Assembly (NCBI GenBank): GCA_038247995.1
Contig: JBBRUG010000104.1
Span: forward strand, 1 to 17,051
Direction of reading: 5' to 3'
Source of the DNA: JBBRUG01 sp038247995
GTDB taxonomy: Bacteria; Chloroflexota; Chloroflexia; Chloroflexales; Chloroflexaceae
Length of the DNA: 17,051 nucleotides
Within the stretch, counting starts at the first letter, position 1; every line of letters begins with the position of its first letter. Made by a program: the position numbers and the translations under genes. The notes under the pieces are model-generated. The model was given only the letters and a program-made list of their open reading frames with translations, did not search any database and was not told where the DNA came from. Below are positions 13,537 to 17,051 of the stretch, piece after piece.

Positions 13537-14733
13537 TTAGGTGCGGCGGCGATTGAGCGCGTAGCGGATGCCATCTTGTAGATCAGCGCGTGTGATCAGA
13601 TCGCCGAATTCAATGCCGAGGGCGATCACCGTTTGGGCCACATCCGGGCGAATGCCGGTGAGCACCATCTCGGCGCCCAACAACGCAACTGCACTGGCGC
13701 AGCGCAGCAAGACAGCGGCCGTCTGAGTATCGACGATCGGCACACCGGTAATGTCGAGAATCATGATCTGCGCTCGGGTTTCAGCAATTTCCGCTAGAAT
13801 AGCTTCGACGACGCGTTCGGCACGAGCGCTATCAATTGAACCGATCAGCGGCATCACCAGTGTGCCCGTGCTAATGCGCAAAATCGGCGTTGAGAGTTCG
13901 GCCAGCATTGCCCCCTGAGCGCGAATGACTTCCTCTTGCACATCGCGCTGACGCCGCAGTTCTTCAGCTCGTTTGATATCGGTAATATCGGACCGAATGC
14001 CGACAATGCCCCCATCACTGGTTGGTCGCTCGACAATTCGCAACCAGCGTCCATCGCTGAGTTGTTGTTCCACGGTTTCGAGCGCAAAGTGACGCTCTAA
14101 GCATTCGGCGACCCATTCTTCCACGCGCCCCTCAGCTTCAGCATACTGCCCACGCTCAGCGCCGATCCGCAGGATCTCGGCGAAGGTACGTCCAGTTACC
14201 ATAAGATCGGCGCTGGTGGCATAAATCTCGCGATAGCGGCGATTACAGAAGACGAGCCGATCCTGGCGATCATAGAGCGCGAAACCGTCTGAGATGCTAT
14301 CAATCGCATCGCGAAATTGGTGCCATTGCATTGTGGCTTCAGATTCGCTGAGTTGCCAGCGGGTTACGTCAGTAAGTTGCCAAATCAGCGTACCTGCCAA
14401 GCCGGTGGGGGCGAGGTTGGCGACAACCCAGCGTTCAGGTGGCTCTTGCAGCGTCACCTCAAATTGGCATAACGAAATAAGGCCTGCGCGCAGATCGCGG
14501 ATCTCCTGGGTTATCCCCGCCAACAGAGCCGGCTCCCAAACAAAGAGAGCGGCACATGCAGTCTCCAGACTAACGCCCAGGCAGTCGTGTACGAACATGT
14601 CGCGCCAGGCCGCATTTATGGTTACGACGTGTCCAGTGGCGTCAACGAGCGCGCATGGCCCAGGCAAGCGCTCGATCAGGCCGGGAAGGGCCTGGATGAG
14701 GCGTGCCGGATCGCTTTGCGTTACAGGATCCAT
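13537..14733 (-). CDS. PAS-PAS-STAS sensor protein, RsbR-like stressosome component
   Basis: The protein has 398 residues from ATG 14733, chosen because GGAG (14743-14740) lies six bases upstream. A first divergent PAS-like domain lies at about 15-128 (ALVDATGHVVTINAAWRDMF). A second PAS lies at about 138-257 (DAIDSISDGFALYDRQDRLV, ending GGIVGIRSDITDIKRAEELR). A helical linker at 258-280 is followed by a STAS domain at about 281-395. The STAS part has STPILRI, then LDITGVPIVDTQTA (326-339) and LTGIRPDVAQT (358-368), which are hallmarks of RsbR-type proteins with a phosphorylatable Thr in the DITGVP loop. In Bacillus such proteins form stressosomes with RsbS and control RsbT. No rsbS or rsbT gene lies in the window. 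The signal sensed by the PAS domains is unknown. Confidence 0.85.
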   Translation of the reverse strand: MDPVTQSDPARLIQALPGLIERLPGPCALVDATGHVVTINAAWRDMFVHDCLGVSLETACAALFVWEPALLAGITQEIRDLRAGLISLCQFEVTLQEPPERWVVANLAPTGLAGTLIWQLTDVTRWQLSESEATMQWHQFRDAIDSISDGFALYDRQDRLVFCNRRYREIYATSADLMVTGRTFAEILRIGAERGQYAEAEGRVEEWVAECLERHFALETVEQQLSDGRWLRIVERPTSDGGIVGIRSDITDIKRAEELRRQRDVQEEVIRAQGAMLAELSTPILRISTGTLVMPLIGSIDSARAERVVEAILAEIAETRAQIMILDITGVPIVDTQTAAVLLRCASAVALLGAEMVLTGIRPDVAQTVIALGIEFGDLITRADLQDGIRYALNRRRT

Positions 14734-14788
14734 ACCGTTCTCCAGAACACGGCACTGCGTTCGGAATGGCGCAGGCTCCAATCTACCC

Positions 14789-14797
14789 ATTGTAACA
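14789..14797 (-). promoter_or_regulatory. Extended -10 promoter for the PAS-STAS gene
   Basis: TGTTACAAT reads on the minus strand (14797-14789), an extended -10. It puts the start about 49 bases before ATG 14733. The -35 is poor. Confidence 0.45.
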
Positions 14798-14873
14798 TTA
14801 GCCACGAACGACATTGGGGAGCGGCTCATATGGGGGCCCCAAAGAAGAGCGATCAGGCGCCGGAGCTGATCAA

Positions 14874-14903
14874 TTGACGAGGAATGTGCAAATATGGTAC
14901 AAA
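14874..14903 (+). promoter_or_regulatory. Promoter of the SDR-like gene
   Basis: TTGACG (14874-14879), an 18-base spacer and TACAAA (14898-14903) form a plausible promoter with a leader of about 38 bases. The 11-bp direct repeats at 14885-14917 cover the spacer, the -10 box and the start point. Confidence 0.55.
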
Positions 14904-14917
14904 TACTGTGCATTTAA
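14885..14917. repeat. Three tandem 11-bp direct repeats on the SDR promoter (candidate operator)
   Basis: The units are TGTGCAAATAT (14885-14895), GGTACAAATAC (14896-14906) and TGTGCATTTAA (14907-14917), consensus kGTrCAaaTAy. The 11-bp head-to-tail spacing puts each unit on the same face of the helix. CarH-type B12 regulators bind tandem 11-bp repeats, and one such regulator is encoded at 1430-2377. Binding here would block the promoter. Confidence 0.5.
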
Positions 14918-14947
14918 AGAACAATAGCTGTGCGTCTTACATAGGTA

Positions 14948-15691
14948 ATGATGTATAAAGAAAGTGAGCGGCACATGCGGCTAGCAGGCAGAACCGCACT
15001 TGTTACCGGTGGCGGTCGGGGTCTTGGGCGTGCCGTTGCGCTGGCTTTTGCTCGTGAAGGCGCCAACGTTGTTGTGGCTTCACGCAGCGCCGACGACGTT
15101 GCCGAGACAGTCTGGTTAATTGAAGAGTTAGGCTTTCAGGCGCTCGGTGTTCCCACTGATGTCCGTGATTTTGCACAGGTTGAGCTTCTGGTTGGCAAGG
15201 CGCAGGAACATTTCGGTTCGGTGGATATTCTGGTGAATAGCGCCGGCGTTGGCTTGCGGGCACCAATCTACGAAACGAGTGAAGCGCAGTGGGATGCCGT
15301 CGTTGATACATTGCTGAAGGGGTCATTTCTGGTAGCGCGGGCAGTATTGCCGACGATGATTGCTCAGGGGAGCGGCAATATTATCAATATCGGCGCGCCG
15401 CTGGAACGGATCGCGGTACCTGGTTTTGCCGCTTATTATGCCGCAAAATGCGGTGTCGACGGGCTAACGAAGGTGATGGCCAAAGATCTGCGGCGGCACG
15501 GGGTGAATGTTAATGCGGTACATCCAGGAGGCTTTGCCGATACGCACATGGTTCGCGAAACCGTACCTGAGGTGAAGAACGGACTATTAGATCCGGCGGT
15601 GATTGGCCCGGTAGCAGTGGCCTTGGCGGCACTCAAACCGCGTGGGCGCACCGGTCAGATCATCGATGCACACACCTGGGTTCCGGAATGA
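14948..15691 (+). CDS. Short-chain dehydrogenase/reductase-like protein with degenerate active site
   Basis: The 247-residue protein has the classical SDR fold. The cofactor motif is TGGGRGLG (20-27), Arg46 in ASRS suggests NADPH, NSAG lies at 97-100, and Tyr163-x3-Lys167 is present in AAYYAAK. The usual catalytic Ser, 13 residues before the Tyr, is Ala150 (INIGA where FabG has INIGS). The helix Asn of the NSYK tetrad is replaced by Leu122 in TLLKGSF. It may therefore be a weak or non-classical enzyme, or a binding protein. FabG is the closest family I recognise, with substrate unknown. Starts at 14948 and 14975 are both possible, and neither has a strong ribosome site. It is divergent from the PAS-STAS gene and carries the 11-bp operator-like repeats on its promoter. 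Confidence 0.88.
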   Translation: MMYKESERHMRLAGRTALVTGGGRGLGRAVALAFAREGANVVVASRSADDVAETVWLIEELGFQALGVPTDVRDFAQVELLVGKAQEHFGSVDILVNSAGVGLRAPIYETSEAQWDAVVDTLLKGSFLVARAVLPTMIAQGSGNIINIGAPLERIAVPGFAAYYAAKCGVDGLTKVMAKDLRRHGVNVNAVHPGGFADTHMVRETVPEVKNGLLDPAVIGPVAVALAALKPRGRTGQIIDAHTWVPE

Positions 15692-15715
15692 TTTAAAACC
15701 GTTGCAAAATACTCC

Positions 15716-15744
15716 TTGACAAATGCTGTGCAAAAGCTGAAAAT
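15716..15744 (+). promoter_or_regulatory. Candidate promoter of the SigA-family gene
   Basis: A perfect TTGACA (15716-15721) and GAAAAT (15739-15744) are 17 bases apart. The leader to GTG 15903 would be about 150 bases. The stretch 15716-15737 is two 11-bp units, TTGACAAATGC and TGTGCAAAAGC, identical at 7 of 11 positions. Confidence 0.5.
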
Positions 15745-15902
15745 ATAAGCATCCAAAACCTTTGATGCTCCGTATATCTGGGTAGTCAAGTAACAATCTG
15801 TCGCATCCTCGCTTCAATCGACAGTTTTAGGAGTGTTGGGCCAGGTCTAGCGCTCCCAGAGCTCAGCAGGCACACGCCGTAGCTGGTCAGGAGAAACCCG
15901 CC

Positions 15903-16970
15903 GTGAATGTCTTCCGCAAAGCCAACAACCGAGCTGATGTGGCCGATGAGACGCTAGAAACGGACACCTCTACTACTGAAGAAGTCGATTGGGATGCAGA
16001 CGAAGTCGTTGCTGAAGAGGTGGAGGCCGAAGAAGATCTTGCTGATGAGAAGGATAGTGAGCCGGTAGAAGATTCGGTGCAGCTCTATCTGCACGAAATC
16101 GGTCAAGTTGCGCTCCTGAAGGCTGAAGAAGAACGTTCCCTTGCAATGCAGATCACGCAGGGCAAGGCGGCACGGCGGCGGATCGACGACGAAGATTATG
16201 CTGACGGTCGCGAGCGTGCACGGCTGGAAGTTGAAGTAGCCCGCGGCGGCGAAGCGCGGCGCAAACTCATCCAGGCCAACCTGCGGCTCGTGGTCAGTGT
16301 GGCGAAGAAGTATATCGGCAGCCCAATGGCTTTTATGGACCTGGTGCAAGAGGGCAATATCGGCCTGATGCGCGCTGTCGAGAAGTTTGACTACACCAAG
16401 GGCAATCGCTTTAGCACATATGCGACGTGGTGGATCCGCCAGGCGGTAACCCGCTCGATTGCCGAGCAGAGCCGCCTGATCCGGCTGCCAGTTCACTTGA
16501 GTGAGTCGATTGTCCACCTGCGCCGTGCGATCTACCGCCTGGAGCAGGAGTTGGAGCGCGAGCCTACCGCCGAAGAGATCGCGCACACAATGGGGATGAG
16601 TTTGCGCAAGGTGAAGCGCCTGTTGCAGGCCAGCATTCAGCCGGTGTCGCTTGAACAGCCGCTCAACAACGATAGTGAAGGCCGGGTGAGTGAAGTACTC
16701 GCCGATGAGACGCTGGAAACGCCGATGGAGATTGCCGCGCAGAATATGCTCCATGCGGAGCTTACGGCAGCGCTCAACGATCTTCCCGAGCGCGAGCGTA
16801 AGATCCTCCAGATGCGCTATGGGTTGCTCGACGGTCAACGGCGCACGCTTGAAGAGGTTGGCGTTGCGTTCGGCATCACCCGCGAGCGGACGCGTCAGAT
16901 CGAGGCTGAGGCGTTGCGCCGCTTGCGCCATCCGAGCGTCGGTGGGCGGCTGCACGGGTATCTGGATTAG
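15903..16970 (+). CDS. RNA polymerase sigma factor, RpoD/SigA family
   Basis: The 355-residue protein starts at a GTG, nine bases after AGGAG (15889-15893). It has an acidic N-terminus (about 14-57). Region 1.2 lies at about 57-88 (DSVQLYLHEIGQVALL), and region 2 at about 118-195 (NLRLVVSVAKKYIG, FMDLVQEGNIGLMRAVEKFDY and RFSTYATWWIRQA, the core-binding and -10-reading segments). Region 3 lies at about 198-270. Region 4 lies at about 285-345, with the helix-turn-helix RTLEEVGVAFGITRERTRQIE reading the -35. Region 1.1 is missing, so the protein is shorter than E. coli RpoD and could be the primary factor or a group 2 factor. Chloroflexota genomes often carry several such genes. A GC-rich hairpin begins 60 bases after the stop. 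Confidence 0.95.
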   Translation: MNVFRKANNRADVADETLETDTSTTEEVDWDADEVVAEEVEAEEDLADEKDSEPVEDSVQLYLHEIGQVALLKAEEERSLAMQITQGKAARRRIDDEDYADGRERARLEVEVARGGEARRKLIQANLRLVVSVAKKYIGSPMAFMDLVQEGNIGLMRAVEKFDYTKGNRFSTYATWWIRQAVTRSIAEQSRLIRLPVHLSESIVHLRRAIYRLEQELEREPTAEEIAHTMGMSLRKVKRLLQASIQPVSLEQPLNNDSEGRVSEVLADETLETPMEIAAQNMLHAELTAALNDLPERERKILQMRYGLLDGQRRTLEEVGVAFGITRERTRQIEAEALRRLRHPSVGGRLHGYLD

Positions 16971-16996
16971 AGGCGTAACGGACAGGCGAGTAATCT

Positions 16997-17028
16997 GGGC
17001 GACGACGCGGGCGGGCGACGACGCGGGT
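16997..17028. repeat. Tandem 16-bp GC-rich repeat
   Basis: The sequence GGGCGACGACGCGGG occurs twice head to tail, at 16997-17011 and 17013-17027, with one base between. A third related unit, GGGCGACCACGAGGG, follows at 17031 and forms the left half of the adjacent hairpin. The array may continue past the window edge. Confidence 0.6.
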
Positions 17029-17030
17029 TG

Positions 17031-17051
17031 GGGCGACCACGAGGGTCGCCC
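17031..17051. terminator. GC-rich hairpin at the window edge after the sigma gene
   Basis: GGGCGACC (17031-17038) and GGTCGCCC (17044-17051) are perfect 8-bp arms around loop ACGAG. Any T-tract would lie outside the window. It may be the sigma gene terminator or one copy of a dispersed palindromic repeat. Confidence 0.4.

Noticed and set aside
14734..14913. 60-codon N-terminal extension of the PAS-STAS protein
   Set aside because: It contains the likely extended -10 promoter and has no ribosome site, while ATG 14733 has GGAG at six bases.
15954..16955. Long open frame (333 codons) antisense to the SigA-family gene
   Set aside because: It mirrors the conserved sigma gene exactly, has no ribosome site, and encodes a His/Leu/Arg-rich sequence with no recognisable domain. 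GC-biased codons in the real gene leave the opposite strand open.
1..17051. CRISPR array, tRNA, rRNA, full insertion sequence or integrase
   Set aside because: No regularly spaced long repeats, cloverleaf sequences or transposase/recombinase motifs were seen on either strand.

Overview
The window reads as chromosomal DNA of a Chloroflexota bacterium, most likely a filamentous anoxygenic phototroph of the Chloroflexus/Roseiflexus kind. The inference rests on a phytoene synthase next to a B12-binding MerR regulator, a long-chain-type polyprenyl synthase, several sigma/anti-sigma pairs, a GC-rich but not extreme base composition, and conventional -35/-10 promoters with AGGAG ribosome sites. No rRNA, tRNA, CRISPR array, phage gene or transposase was seen. 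The protein calls rest on motifs read by eye.

Layout, left to right. (1) 1-2377, minus strand: the start of an unidentified membrane protein, phytoene synthase (crtB, GTG start) and a MerR-type regulator with a cobalamin-binding C-terminus. The regulator carries the Trp-x9-Glu-His and Glu-x-His-x-x-Gly signatures of CarH/LitR light sensors, and a hairpin separates it from crtB. (2) 2652-4755, plus: a two-gene nucleotide-sugar operon, an RMD-like epimerase/reductase followed by a GDP-mannose-pyrophosphorylase-like enzyme. (3) 5036-6941: a CvpA-like membrane protein divergent from GAPDH; both have extended -10 promoters. (4) 7017-8401, minus: a divergent ECF-like sigma factor and, after a strong terminator, a soluble protein with two zinc-finger anti-sigma motifs. 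(5) 8640-10508: a HAD hydrolase divergent from an Eis-like protein (GNAT plus SCP2-like domain). (6) 10530-12044, minus: an ECF sigma factor and its membrane-bound RskA-type anti-sigma factor. (7) 12432-13505, plus: polyprenyl diphosphate synthase behind a near-consensus promoter. (8) 13537-14733, minus: a PAS-PAS-STAS (RsbR-like) sensor. (9) 14948-15691, plus: a short-chain dehydrogenase-like protein that lacks two of its four catalytic residues. (10) 15903-16970, plus: a RpoD/SigA-family sigma factor without region 1.1, followed by GC-rich repeats at the window edge.

Two themes tie the region together. One is isoprenoid and carotenoid supply (polyprenyl synthase, phytoene synthase) with a candidate light/B12 switch. 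The other is transcription control: three sigma factors, two anti-sigma candidates and one STAS-domain sensor in 17 kb. The most interesting non-coding signal is a run of three 11-bp direct repeats on the promoter of the defective SDR gene. It resembles the operator layout of CarH-type regulators, and part of it recurs in the regulator's own promoter region.
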